DNA of 64,000 nt. It comes from Dermatemys mawii (taxonomy: Eukaryota; Chordata; Testudines; Dermatemydidae). Shown in pieces: positions 12,421 to 23,375 of the stretch. The position numbers and the translations under genes were made by a program. The DNA lies in NCBI GenBank assembly GCA_007922305.1, contig ML677460.1, positions 557,008 to 621,007 of the forward strand, read 5' to 3'. Numbering within the stretch: position 1 is the stretch's first letter; each line of letters begins with the position of its first letter. The notes below the pieces were generated by a model. That model saw only the letters and a list, made by a program, of their open reading frames with translations, was not told the origin of the DNA and did no database searches.

Positions 12421-14155
12421 CTAATAGCCATTTATGGACTTAACCTCCATGAATTTATCCCATTCTCTCTTAAACCCTGTTCTAGTCCTAGCCTTCACAG
12501 CCTCCTCAGGCAAGGAGTTCCACAGGTTGACTGTGCGCTGTGTGAAGAAGAACTTCCTTTTATTTGTTTTAAACCTGCTGCCCACTAATTTCAGTGGGTG
12601 GCCCCTAGTTCTTCTATTATGGGAACAAGTAAATAACTTTTCCTTTTTCACTTCCTCCACGCCACTCATAATTTTATATACCTCTATCATATCCCCCCTT
12701 AGTCTCCTCTTTTCCAAGCTAAAAAGTCCTAGCCTCTTTAATCTCTCCTCATATGAGACCTGTTCCAATCCCCTAATCATTTTAGTTGCCCTTCTCTGAA
12801 CCTTTTCTAATGCCAGTATATCCTTTTTGAGATGAGGAGACCACATTTGTACACTGTATTCAAGATGTGGGCGCACCATGGATTTGTATAAGGGCAATAA
12901 GATATTCTCCGTCTTATTCTCTATCCCTTTTCTAATGATTCCTAACATCCTGTTTGCTTTTTTGGCTGCCGCTGCACACCACATGGACACCTTCAGAGAA
13001 CTATCCATGATGACTCCAAGATCTTTTTCCTGATTAGCTGTAGCTAGATTAGCCCCCATCTTATTGTATGTATAGTTGGGGTTATTTTTTCCAATGTGCA
13101 TTACTTTACATTTATCCAAATTAAATTTCATTTGCCATTTTGTTGCCCAATCGTTTAGTTTAGTGAGATCTTTACGAAGTTCTCCACAGTCTGCTTGGGT
13201 CTTAACTATTTTGAGCAGTTCAGTATCATCTGCAAATTTTGCCACCTCACTATTTACCCCTTCCTCCAAGTGACAAAGAGTCCTGCGGCACCTTAAAGAC
13301 TAACTAAAGTATTAGAGCATAAGCTTTCGTGAGCTAATACCCACTTCATCAGATGCATGCAGTGGAAGTATCCAGGGGCAGGTATAAATAGGTAGGCAAG
13401 AACCAGGTGGGAGATAACAGGGTTAGTCCAATGAGGCTGAACCAGCTTGTTATCTCTAATCAGGGAGGGTGAGGTATTCCTCTAGCAGCTGAACTGGAGG
13501 TGTGAATAGCGAGAGAAGAGAAACTGCTCTTGTAGTTAGCTAGTCACTCATAATCTTTGTTCAATCCTTGATTGATTGTATCAAATTTGCAAATGAATTG
13601 CAGCTCTGCAGTCTCTCTTTGCAGTCTGGTCTTATTCCCTTCCTCCAAAGCATTGATGAATAAGTTGAATAGGATTGGTCCTAAGACTGACCCTTGGGGA
13701 ACATCACTAGTTACCCCACTCCATTCTGAAAATTGACCATTTATTCCTACCCTTTGTTCCCTGTCTTTTAACCAGTTCTCAATCCATGAAAGAATCTTCC
13801 CTCTTATCCCATGGCAACTTAATTTACGTAAGAGCCTTTGGTGAGGGACCTTGTCAAAGGCTTTCTGGAAATCTAAGTACACTATATTCACTGGATCTCC
13901 CTTGTCCACATGTTTGTTCACCCCTTCAAAGAACTCTAATAGATTAGTAAGACATGATTTCCCTTTACAGAAACCAACCTGACTTTTGCCCAACAATTTA
14001 TGTTCTTCTATGTGCCTGACAATTTTATTCTTTACTATTGTTTCAACTAATTTGCCCGGTACGGACGTTAGACTTACCGGTCTGTAATTGCTGGTATCAC
14101 CTCTAGAGCCCTTTTCAAATATTGGTGTTACATTAGCTATCTTCCAGTCATTGGG
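12421..14155 (-). pseudogene. CR1 ORF2 reverse transcriptase, 3' part, broken
   Basis: CR1 ORF2 copies element RNA into DNA at the nicked target. Visible reverse-transcriptase blocks are, on minus from 14155 downwards: VPNDWKIANVTPIF, NYRPVSLTSVPGKLVE, SQVGFCKGKSCLTNL, VYLDFQKAFDKVPH and DVPQGSVLGPILFNLFIN (to about 13650). After the retroposon insertion the catalytic FADDTEL box appears (about 13235), followed by the thumb and C-terminal region ending ...[10 protein letters not shown] at 12421. The endonuclease domain and ORF1 are absent because of 5' truncation. The two halves are separated by the 367-bp insertion; otherwise each half is open. It cannot make a complete enzyme. Confidence 0.88.
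13270..13636 (-). repeat. Long SINE-like retroposon (367 bp) inside CR1
   Basis: Flanked by a 12-bp direct repeat, cccttcctccaa, at 13258-13269 and 13637-13648, so it arrived by target-primed insertion. The left part (gacaaagagtcctgcggcac, gcataagctttcgtgagct) is shared with the short SINEs at 41.7 and 42.1 kb. The right part (ttgttcaatccttgattgat, aatttgcaaatgaattgc) is shared only with the copy at 46.2-46.6 kb. On the minus strand it encodes ELQFICKFDTINQGLNKDYE, almost the same peptide as the other copy on its plus strand. Confidence 0.8.
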
Positions 14156-14891
14156 TACCTGCTTCTTCACCGGCAGGGCAGTTCTCAATCTCGTGTCCTT
14201 GTGCCACAGGGTCGGGGTGAGCTCCTCACACAGTCCCATGAAAGTGGCTTTTCTCATCCGGAAGTTCTGCAGCCACAGCTCGTCATCCCAGACTTGCAGG
14301 ACGATGTGATCCCACCATTCAGTGCTTGTTTCCTGAGTCCAAAAGCGGCGTTCCACGGTGGTGAGCATGTCCGTGATTGCCACAAGCAATCTCGTATCGT
14401 ATGCGTTACGCGAGTCGATATCATCGTCTGACTCCTCACTGTCACTTTGTAGCTTAAGGAGTAACTCGACTGCAATTCATAATGTGCTGGTGAGACCCAT
14501 TAGCATATTCCTCAGTAGTTTGGGATCCATTCCACAGACCAAAGGGAAGACAGAGTTCAAAAAAACATTGAAAGATGGCGCCAAATGTGGAAGGAAGCAC
14601 AAGGATTGCTGGGATGCAGAGCGATGCATTCACAGGGTGTTGGGACGGGACCCAGAATGCCCCACACCTGCCGCCCCTTCCCACAAGCCATAGCACCAGA
14701 ATGGGAAGAGGTGCTCTGTGGGATAGCTGCCCATAATACACCGCTCCCAATGCTGCTGCAAGTGCCACAAATGTGGCCATGCCAGTGCACTTGCAGCTGT
14801 CAGTGTGGACACACTGCAGCGCTTTCCTTGCTGCCCTCTCCGAGGGCTGGTTTCACTCTCAGCGCTTACATCTGCAAGAGTAGCCATGCCC

Positions 14892-15220
14892 TGAGTGTCA
14901 CAGCTAAATACGGGCTAGATCAGACTGATTAGCATAAGTAGTTAACACATATTAAAGGGACCATCCAAGGTGAACTGGCCTGTTAACACCCCTCCAGTCA
15001 TGGGGGAGGAGACAAAGGGGGGAAGGGCAGCGGGGCTGTTACTGGTTACACATTGTTGTAATAAGCCATAAATCCAGTGTCTCTATTTAGCCCATGATGT
15101 TAAGTGTCTCGCAAAGTCATGAATTTGGGCTCTCAGGCTCCATTTCTGGACCGTATTGTGCGGGTTTCCTTTGAGATGAGGATTGAGAGGTCAGATATGG
15201 AGGGATCACTCTGTGAAAAG
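14892..15220 (+). repeat. Left arm (inner part) of a long inverted repeat
   Basis: Continues the arm interrupted by the Harbinger. Matching blocks against the complement of 15508-15850 include gtgtcacagctaaata, cataagtagttaaca, taataagccataaatccagt and gagggatcactctgtg. Confidence 0.7.
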
Positions 15221-15221
15221 T

Positions 15222-15425
15222 GGGGCTTGTGTACACTTAAAATGTTACAGGGACACAGCTGTGCCACTTCAGCTGCATCACTGCAGCACTTCAGCACGAA
15301 CACTGCCTGTGCTGACGGGAGGGATTCTCCCATCGGCACAGGAAATCCACCTCCTCAGGAAGCAGGAGCTGGATCAATGGGAGAATTCCTCCATCGGCCT
15401 AGTTCTGTCTAGGTTAGGTCAGCTT
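15222..15425. mobile_element. MITE-like copy in the spacer of the inverted repeat
   Basis: Blocks such as 'cacttcagctgcatcactgc', 'gggattctcccatcggcaca' and 'gaaatccacctcct' match the class at 7.7-8.1 kb. Its ends are approximate. Confidence 0.45.
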
Positions 15426-15507
15426 AACACCACCACCAAGGGGAGGAGATTTTTCACAGCCTCACCAACATTATTAAAATGACCTGATTTTCGAGGGTAG
15501 CCCAGGC

Positions 15508-15898
15508 CTGTGGGTGAACCCTTTCCACAGAATGATCCCTCTATATCTGATCTCTCAGCCTCCATTCTCAACAGAAACCTGCCCAGCAACTTCTTCCAAA
15601 GATGAGCCTTAGAGCTTAAATTCAGAACTCTGCTAGGCACTAAAAATCATGGACTGAACAGACACTGGATCTGTGGCTTATTACAGTAATTTGTAACCCA
15701 CTAATCACCCTTCCCCGCCCCCTCTTCTTTTCCCCTCTGTGACTGGAGGGGCGGTAAGGGACCACTTCTCCTTGAAATATATGTTAACTACTTATGTAAA
15801 CAGCCAGTTCCACCCTGTATTTAGCTGTGACACTGAATACCTTTCCCAGCCCTGAAGAAGAAGCTCTGTGTAAGTTAGATAGCTCGGATCTCTCCCCA
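15508..15898 (-). repeat. Right arm of a long inverted repeat
   Basis: Reverse complement of the arm at 8095-8191 plus 14892-15220: e.g. 'cctgaagaagaagctctgtg', 'tatttagctgtgacactgaa', 'tgttaactacttatgt'. The arms are diverged, with several small indels. The two copies could be independent insertions of one family or one fold-back element. Confidence 0.65.
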
Positions 15899-17278
15899 GG
15901 AGAAGCTGGCCCAATACAAAAAATGTTCTTGGCATTCTCCACTCTTTTTAACATGGCTGTGCATTTTTCTCCCACTTATGCACAACAGAAATCAGGTGGT
16001 TTTCCTGTTTAAAAGTGGAGTTGATTCTATTTGTGTGTGTATGTATTACATAACACACGACAGCTTGTGTGCGCACGTGAACACTTCTTTACATACATAT
16101 ATCATTATATAACATGACTATAAAATGCAGAGCCACACAAAAGAAAAATAATAAAAACAGGACAACATGATGCTAGGAATGAGCTTCCTCTTTGTTATCA
16201 TCAGTAACCACTGATTTGTACAAACAATCTAATTACACCTTCAAGTCCATGCAGCATCACATTCCACTTCCTCTACCTTTATCAAAAAGGAAATTAAAGA
16301 AATTACTTCACGTAATGCAAAGTTATACTTGAGATTTTACAGAGGAGGAGTAACTCTTTGCGTGTACTGCACTGTAGCTGTGACATGGATTTGGTGGATT
16401 TAGTTCAGTTTCCAGGGGACAAATGTTCATGCCACAAAAAGCAGCATCAGAGTTTGCACTAGGGAAATGCTGAATTTAACACTCTCACAATTGTCAGTGT
16501 TTGGGGGTTTTTTTAAATCAGAAAGGTACATTTTAAGACTGGAGTTTTCAAATCTGGGATTTTCAAAGGAGAAATGGAAATGAGAGGGGGATTTTTTGGT
16601 GCCTAACCTCCAATAATTCCAGGCTCAGTCGAAATGCTAGCAACGAAAACTGACCACAACACAATCTGTCTGTCCAGCATGTACCACAGTGGGACCCCAA
16701 TTCCACTGGGACCACTTGGGTCAGCATCACTGCAATGCAAATAATGATCAGTAAAACCAGCTGTTAGCGCCACAGTCACTGCACCAGAGAAGCCCACCAG
16801 GAAGGTTCCCATTTCATCGGAGAGGCACACTCAGAGAACTATCTTTTTCTTGCCCATGGCTGGCAGATTGCTCATCTGCTCATGGCTGGCAGATTTTCTA
16901 ACTGGGTCCTTACCTGGTAGCAACTTGCCAGCGAATCCATGAAAAAAAGATGATTGAGTTGAAAGTGGCTGTGAATATAATTTCCCTAAATGGTACCTGG
17001 AAGTGAGAGTCAGCTACTTACAGTTTAAACAGAAGACAGTGAATCATTGCAAATCCCTGAGGCAGGTTTCTACAGCTGCCTTCCCCACTGTAATCACCCT
17101 AAGCAATAATCATGGAATTGTATGTATTATCTAAGGCCCCAACCTTGCAAATTGTTGTGCTCTGACAGACTGCTGTACCCCCAGGAGCTTTGCTCCAGTC
17201 ATCAGGGCTGTGCAGGATCACAGAGAAAACAAACAACTCTAAATAAAACAAAAGACAAACCGAACTTTGAGCTTCTTA
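15899..17278. other. Unassigned non-coding stretch
   Basis: AT-rich with scattered short frames. A 75-codon frame on minus at 16603-16830 is hydrophobic but matches nothing that I recognise. The word catggctggcagatt occurs twice at about 16855-16895. Confidence 0.45.
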
Positions 17279-17536
17279 GGGCTTGTCTTCACTACCGCGG
17301 GGAAAGATCTTGTGAGGACGCGATAAATCGATCGCCAGCACTGCCCCCATCGACTCCGGAACTCCAGCTCCCCCGGAGGAAATAAGCCGGAGTCGACGGG
17401 GGAGCGCGCTGCCGACTGCCCTCGCCGTGAGGACGGGAGGTAAGTCGGCTGCAGATACGCCAACTTCAACTACGTGATTCACGTAACTGAAGTTGCGTAT
17501 CTGCAGTCGATCCCCCGCCCTAGTGAAGACCAGCCC
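17279..17536. mobile_element. PIF/Harbinger-type MITE, copy 1
   Basis: A 258-bp element with GGGCTTGTCTTCACTA at the left and its inverted partner (tagtgaagaccagccc) at the right. It is flanked by TTA on both sides (17276-17278, 17537-17539). A subterminal palindrome is built around 'gatacgccaacttcaac' and 'gttgcgtatctgcag'. It is markedly GC-rich and CpG-rich compared with its flanks. The first nucleotides resemble the TIR of the 8192-14891 Harbinger, which suggests a related transposase mobilised it. Confidence 0.88.
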
Positions 17537-17539
17537 TTA

Positions 17540-20500
17540 CTCAGCAAGTTCCCACTGCCTCCAACATCTGAATACAACATCGAGTATGGTCCTCAGGACC
17601 GGACCCAGAAATACCAACAAAATCCTCCCCAAGTGTCACAAGAGGGAGTTTCAGTCCCAAAGTGGTGCTGTTCAGTACATTGCTTCATGGACTCAGTAAC
17701 TGTATGAGTCAAAGTTCTCCAACAGACTATGTAACCTACAGTGAATTCTTGCTGAGCATTCAGAAAGCCGTTACTGTCGCAAGTTCAGCCTGCATTAAAA
17801 AGCAGGTGCCTAGAATTCAGGAGCTTAAAATACAGTTTGCCACCAATCAGTTCTATTCGTTATTCAGAGAGAAGAGTTTCTGGAGGAACATTTCTGAGCC
17901 TCACAGGAAGTGAGCTGTATGAACTGACAAGGCAAGTTACCCTGCAAAAAAGTGAAACCACCACATTTTATCTCGCTGCAATTTCAATTACAACGAAAAC
18001 CAATCGTTTTTACGAGCCAATAGGCAGAAGTTCATCTCTCACAGCAGCCAATTCACCCACAATGACAAACACCCCAATTGACTATTTGCTATTATTAAAA
18101 ACACTCACAATGCTGACAATAAAAAATAATGGAGTTTAACTCCTTCAGCACTAGAACCAGATAGAAACACAGGGTGCTGGGGGGATCTATATGACCTTCA
18201 TGACTTAATACAACTCAGCCAAGTAAAAGTGCCACACACTGCACAAAGCTGAAAACACAGAATAGAACAGATGCAGCACACAGTTCCCAGTTACCCCTTT
18301 TAGGCAATTAACAAGTCAGCTCTCTGTTCCGAGAGAACATGCAGTACCACCATGCAGCGTGGAAGATGGGTTAGGCTGGGTTGCTTTCACATATTTTTCT
18401 CTTTGACTTATTACATTTCTGCTTCTGTATGAAGTTAAATACAAAGACATCTCAGGAAGACCCCTTTCTAGCTGCTACAAATCCTCCATCACGCCAAAAC
18501 ACATTGCAGGACACTCCAAAGACAGAAACTGTGGTGCGTGACATTTTAAAAATCCATGTCTTCTGCTGATGGAATGCACACTGGACTGAATTGATCATGC
18601 AGTAAAAATACCAGCAATAGAAAAAGGGCTGATTAGATGAACGTACGGCCTCCATGAGGAAGCCGGGAAGGCCACTAACCCTTCTTAAATTTATTCAGAC
18701 AGCCGGAGTTGCAGAAGGAACGAACGGATCCTGTCTCCCAGCAGCCCCTACCCTTCATCCACACAGCTGGAAGGATCGCTCTCGCGGATGGTAAGCTCTA
18801 CATTACTATTAGTCAGCCTTGGGGTGGATAAAAAATGTCCTTATTCAGCAATCAGCTCTAATGCTGCATCGCTGGACTTACAGTTCCACATTTCACATGA
18901 GAAATTCTCGCCCCATGCTGTTACCCGTGCAATACTCCATGAAACTCACAGCAACCATCAAACCACCTTATAACCAGAATGCACCACTGCTTACTTCAGT
19001 AAGCATAAGGCAATGCTTAACTCCGTCAATGCTGGACAGATGGATCGTCTGTCAGTGAGTAAGGAAAAAACAACCCTGTGGAAGGTTTTGCTGAAGCTGT
19101 CTGTAATGCGATGCAGAAGATGCTTTAGGACATTCATCCTGAGACTTGAATGGGAAGGGATAACATTTCTGGGAGGATAAGGTTGTTTGGAAACAGGCTT
19201 GTCCCTTTAAATACTGCTGCAAGTTATTTTTAGGACACTCGCCTATAATATGCATCAGAAGACTTTTTTTTAAGGAATTCAATTAAGCGTTTTCCACAGG
19301 CAACACTTTAAATCAGCCCAACAGCTTAGCCAGGAAACCCCAGGCATTTTTATTAATGATCCCACCCTCATGATTTCTCACCCCTGTACTTTATGTGGCA
19401 TTTGTCTTTTCCTGAGCCTTAATGTTTTCCTCAGTTGAGGGTGAGGGAAGAGGGTGGGAAGAATTGACAGGTCTAGGAGGAAATGCTGCATAAATCACAA
19501 CTCTACATACTGCAAATTGCTGCAGCAAGCTCCTTCCTGTATGCCATTCAGCAAACCAAACAGCTGGCTGGTACGCAATGATTTAGGGAATGGGAGATGG
19601 AGCTGCTGTCAAATATTTACAAGGATGATGATGTTACTCTTGATATTCTTTGACATTTTCAGCGAGATTTCCAAGGTTTCAGAACAACAAAGCAAAGCTC
19701 TGAATTCCATCTTTTAAAGTGCATCTTCCTGAGATTACACACATACCCAGTATGTACATTTTTCAAGATATCTTAGATGGAAACTGAATGCAGCTCTCAA
19801 AGGCACAAAAAATCCTCACCTGTTCGCTTTTATTGTTTGGCAAAAACAAGAGGCAGTTTTTGCAGGTGCAAAACTAATTTCCTATGAACAGTGATTTTGA
19901 TGGGAAAAAACCTACTGAAAAATTCTCTATTTTGTTCTCTACAGCAACAAAATTTCAGAATTACATTCTACCCAAAATCACAGCCCCCAACTTGTCACTG
20001 GATTTACTCGTCACACGGGAACAGGGGTCCATGTTAGCATATCAGCAATTAGGATTGTGGCCAAATGTGTAAAGTCACACATAGCACAAGCTAGCATTCT
20101 TGCACAACTGTTATTATGAATGTTGTGATTTACCACAGGTGCTCACCTTTTCTGAAAATCAGCCCTTTTATTTAACTGCTTAAATATGGATTTAGTGCCA
20201 GCTTTAGGCAGCTGTGTGTGAAATGTCTGGCCTACCTAATCAATTTCTTTTCCTTTGCTCCACCTAATTATGTTCTTGATATTTCTTTACAGGGCCTGTG
20301 TTGAGGGTCTCAATGGGATTTGAGTGGTGCAGTTCTTGTGCTGGCTCTATGCACAGGGCAAATTTCACCCTGAGTGTGGAATGGCAGCTCCTTCTTTGGG
20401 GAAGCAAATCTCAACACGATCCCCTCGAACTAACCTTGGGGATAGCCCATGAGGAGACTTTCACAGATCTTCTTCTCCCCAGTATTGCTGCTGGAAGGTT

Positions 20501-20849
20501 TCTCTGGCCCTAGATGAGGATGACTAGCTCCAATAGTAAGGTGCCAACATGATACATGATGCTATAGGGAATTCCTGGAGCACTAACATTACCTGCCCAA
20601 TTTGCTACCATTTCCCTTCCCTTTACTGTATGGCTGTGTCCTTCTGTCACAGTCCAAATGGCTGTTCCGGGCTCAGGGCTTCACCATTTCTACAGGAGTC
20701 AAAAATCTCCCTTTTTCCACCTCTAACAGGTGACAATAGCCAGGTTTTCAGGGGCTGAATTAAATGAGGCAAACCAAGTGCCCTCCATTTTCACTGCTAT
20801 GTTATCCCGCTCCTGCCCTGCCACAAGAGGAAAAGGAGAGAGATTTAAC
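17540..20849. other. Unassigned non-coding stretch
   Basis: No gene or repeat that I can place. Open frames are short and overlap on both strands. Confidence 0.45.
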
Positions 20850-20990
20850 TGGATTATTATTATTGTTTGCTTCTGGTGCTAGAGCTTCCTAAGCACTCGG
20901 CAATGGTGCTTGCCCCAAGAAGCTCAAGACAAACAGGCAGACAGACATCAGGTAAAGGGAAGAACCAAAGGGAATTCCAGTACTAATCAA
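20850..20990. repeat. Old CORE-SINE/LINE-tail relic
   Basis: Begins with (att)n and continues 'ggtgcttgccccaagaagct' and 'caagacaaacaggcagacag', the diagnostic order of a common amniote repeat that also appears at 31.9 and 47.4 kb. Strongly diverged. Confidence 0.5.
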
Positions 20991-22062
20991 CACAATTCAC
21001 TATAGGCAACCAGCATGGAAGACTGTGGGTTTTCAAGACACATTCGCCTGTAGTTCCTGCAGACAGCTCCTCATGCACTGTCACTGAAGTGCAGGCTGTT
21101 TTTTTCCCCACTAACATCAGTCCAGGAAAAGGTTGGGGGCAAGCTCATTTGTGAGCTTCTCAGTGAAAGTAGCACACACGAGGCTTACAAACTGCATTAA
21201 CGTGACACCGTGAACCTAGGCAGTTCCAAAAAATTAGCTAAAAGTAGTTTCTGATACTAGCCCTGACCCAGTCATGGCTGCCAGATTTTGTGGGTTTTCT
21301 CTTGCAATTATGAGAAGGCAAGAGCAATATCAAGTTACCTGCGTGTGGCTCATAGGTGCAGGCCTATATTTTTCTACTTTAAAAAAGATTTATCTCCCCC
21401 CTGTCGCTGTATGAAAGACCCATCACAACAAATAGGAACCAACTTGAGCCGGGGGGGCGGGGGATCCAAATTAGTGCATTCTAACAAACACTTTTCCTTT
21501 CACTCTTCTCTCTTCTGAGAGGCACAGCTCCCAGACCCGCTGGTGGCAACCAGCAAGGGGAAGGCCCTTTCATGCAACCAGGGTAAAGGGAGAATCCAAA
21601 TTCACCAGTTAAACCTTATCCCAGTCTGTCTGGGCCTTTTCAGAGGGGATGGGAGGGTCCAGTACACCTGCGACTAATTACCTGCTGCCCAGCCACGCTA
21701 AAGGGAGAGACAGCAGCTGCGAGTCTGGAAGGAGGCCTGTGCAACCCTTGACTGGAAAGGGGAGACATCACAGGCCTGAGAATGGGGGCACCCAGAGGGA
21801 GCTGATGGTGGAGACTGAGCAGGGCCTGGGAGGGCTGAAAATTGTTCCTAGTGGAGAGGCTTGGAGTCAGACAGACCTCGAGGAGGAAGGGCTTTGCCCA
21901 GTGGGAAACTGGGGCAGGAGATGTGGAAGAGACTTTGCTTTGAGTTTGCCTTTACTTTGGATTAATCACCCAGGCTCCAAGAAAAGGGGTTGGTATTGGA
22001 TATAGATTGTTCCTGGGAACCTGTGAAGAAGAAATTGAGGCAGGGTGTGGAAGAGCCATGCT
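20991..22062. other. Unassigned non-coding stretch
   Basis: Contains a purine-rich segment (about 21640-22060) with a 118-codon open frame (21649-22005) that shows no domain. It may be an unrecognised LTR or satellite remnant. Nothing firmer can be said. Confidence 0.4.
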
Positions 22063-22081
22063 TGGCTAGCAGGGGGCGCTA
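22063..22081 (+). promoter_or_regulatory. CTCF-like binding motif
   Basis: TGGCTAGCAGGGGGCGCTA fits the 15-base CTCF core CCASYAGRKGGCRSY at 14 of 15 positions (second C is T). CTCF is an insulator and loop-anchoring protein. Occupancy cannot be judged from sequence. Confidence 0.45.
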
Positions 22082-23367
22082 TAGGGCAGACATGCTCTGA
22101 CAAACCAAACCCCTAGTGAAAACAGAACTGCAGGAGCCCAAGGCCATCTCAAAGAGCACAGGCCTCCTTAGAAAGAGAGCTGGGTGCACTGCTGTCCAGC
22201 CATATGTCTCATCTAACGCATGCACTGGGAGTCAGAACACACGTTTTTCTATCAAAGGGTGACATTTCAAGCTATTCCCACAACGCAGGCATTGAGTGAA
22301 GAGGAGAACAAACAGAGAGAGAACCTGACAAAATACATTAAAAGCCTACCACACTTTGCTTCTCATTCCAAGCATCATGGATTCATTCATGAGCTAATTA
22401 TAATACCTACAATAGGAACATTTATTATTAATAAAAACTATTCAAAAAAGCACAGCCAGCTGGAGTGCCTAGCTCTACTTTTAGGTTTTGTTAATAATAG
22501 TGGTTTTGAGAGAGGTTTTTTTTTATTATTTCAAGGAAAGTATGTTGGTCTTTTAAATGTGACCATTATGATCTTCTACTCTGTCCTCCTGCACAGTGCT
22601 AGTGTAGGAGAGAACCAGAAAGTGAAACTAGAGACTGGTCAGTCTCACTTTGTCTCTACTCTAGCATCATTCCTCAAGACAGGTGAAAAGACATCCCTGA
22701 CACAAAGGCCATCCTCTGCCAAATTTCAAGTTCCCGCTTCAAAGAACAGGAGTGTTAGAGCTTCTTAGACAAAAGGCCACCAAAAGTTTTTTAAATGTCA
22801 AAACACTGTTTGTTTCCCTGACCTTATTCCCAAAACGGCTGCCCACTTTGGGCACAACTTTCCAAAAAGATTCATCCTCAGGCAGCCATCCGATGTGGAA
22901 AACTTCAACCAAAATAATTAAATGTTAGTAGTTATGAGCAACTGAACACAGGGTCTTATAAAGGGAAGTGTTGTGGAACTTAAAGATGGGTGGGCTTCTC
23001 ACCCCCATTATTTAGCCCCACAAGACAAACTACATAAACTTTATCTGGCTAGAGAGAATTTCCAAGATTTTATTTTCACAGAACTCTACAGTGCCTGGGG
23101 TTGGGAGGGTATTTATTGTTAACCTATACAAACACAAAGCTCAATACGTGCTCCCTCTTGTGTCTGGCTACCCTAGCATTCCTCCCTATAGGATCCCTTG
23201 TTCCATTTGCTTCAGAGAAACTCTCAACCTTTTAAATGTCTGGGTTAGAGCTAATGAGACCCACCTAGACTGACTACTGGGGAGTGAGCAGGATGGCTCT
23301 GCATCTTTAGAATCTACAGTCCTGTCATTCCACCTATTACAGTTAGCAAATAAACATCCTCAAAACA
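22082..23367. other. Unassigned stretch with a probable CR1 fragment
   Basis: At 22555-22610, 'gaccattatgatcttctact' and 'ctgtcctcctgcacag' match the CR1 3' sequence seen intact at 35.35 kb. The overlapping 182-codon frame (22220-22768) crosses this fragment and is therefore unlikely to be a real gene. Confidence 0.4.
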
Positions 23368-23375
23368 GTGGCAAT

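Larger units (their letters stand above)
12223..14155 (-). mobile_element. CR1 LINE, 5'-truncated, inserted in the Harbinger transposase
   Basis: Reads on the minus strand. Its 3' end (ttcttatgttctta on minus, near 12223-12237) and 3' UTR (complement of 'gggtcagaccaaaggtcca', 'cagtggccaatgccaggtg') match the CR1 copies at 40.5 and 49.7 kb. The 5' end is truncated within the RT domain at VPNDWKIAN. The tetranucleotide tacc occurs at 12220-12223 and 14156-14159 and may be the target duplication. Removing the CR1 restores the transposase reading VKKQ-VAIAIW. It was later interrupted at 13270-13636. Confidence 0.9.
11408..14475 (-). pseudogene. PIF/Harbinger DDE transposase, split by a CR1 insertion
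   Basis: The catalytic gene of the element. The N-terminal part, about 14440 to 14157, has WDDELWLQNFRMRKATF and ALPVKKQ. After the CR1, 12222-12137 continues with VAIAIWKLANPDSYQSF and NHFGVGKST, and 12136-11408 gives the DDE core: CGGAIDGTQIPI (first Asp), RVHDAHIF, ILGDPAYPL (second Asp) and RMTVECAFGCLKA (Glu). All acidic catalytic residues are visible. Defects: the CR1 insertion; a 1-base deletion at 12136/12137, between GKSTTG and VQVCRAIN; and an in-frame stop upstream near 14478, so the true start is not fixed. The encoded reaction would be cut-and-paste transposition at TNA-like trinucleotides. It is convergent with ORF1, as usual in this superfamily. Clearly a pseudogene now. Confidence 0.85.
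8192..14891. mobile_element. PIF/Harbinger DNA transposon, nested by an LTR and a CR1
   Basis: The ends are inverted repeats: GGGCTTGGCTCCACTTGC at the left, and GGGCATGGCTACTCTTGC at the right when read on the minus strand (15 of 18 identical). A 3-bp duplication, tga, flanks it (8189-8191 and 14892-14894), as expected for Harbinger. Excising it rejoins the host repeat cleanly. Inside are a Myb/SANT-like ORF1 on plus and a DDE transposase on minus, arranged convergently. A 795-bp solo LTR (8422-9216) and a CR1 (about 12223-14155, itself carrying a 367-bp retroposon) inserted later. The element proper is about 4 kb. Stops, a frameshift and insertions make it immobile by itself. Confidence 0.88.

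Noticed and set aside
16603..16830. 75-codon hydrophobic frame as a membrane peptide
   Set aside because: No family resemblance, no promoter or splice evidence; expected by chance in this much sequence.
22220..22768. 182-codon open frame as a host gene
   Set aside because: It crosses a CR1 fragment at about 22555-22610, has low-complexity AT-rich composition and no recognisable domain or splice context.
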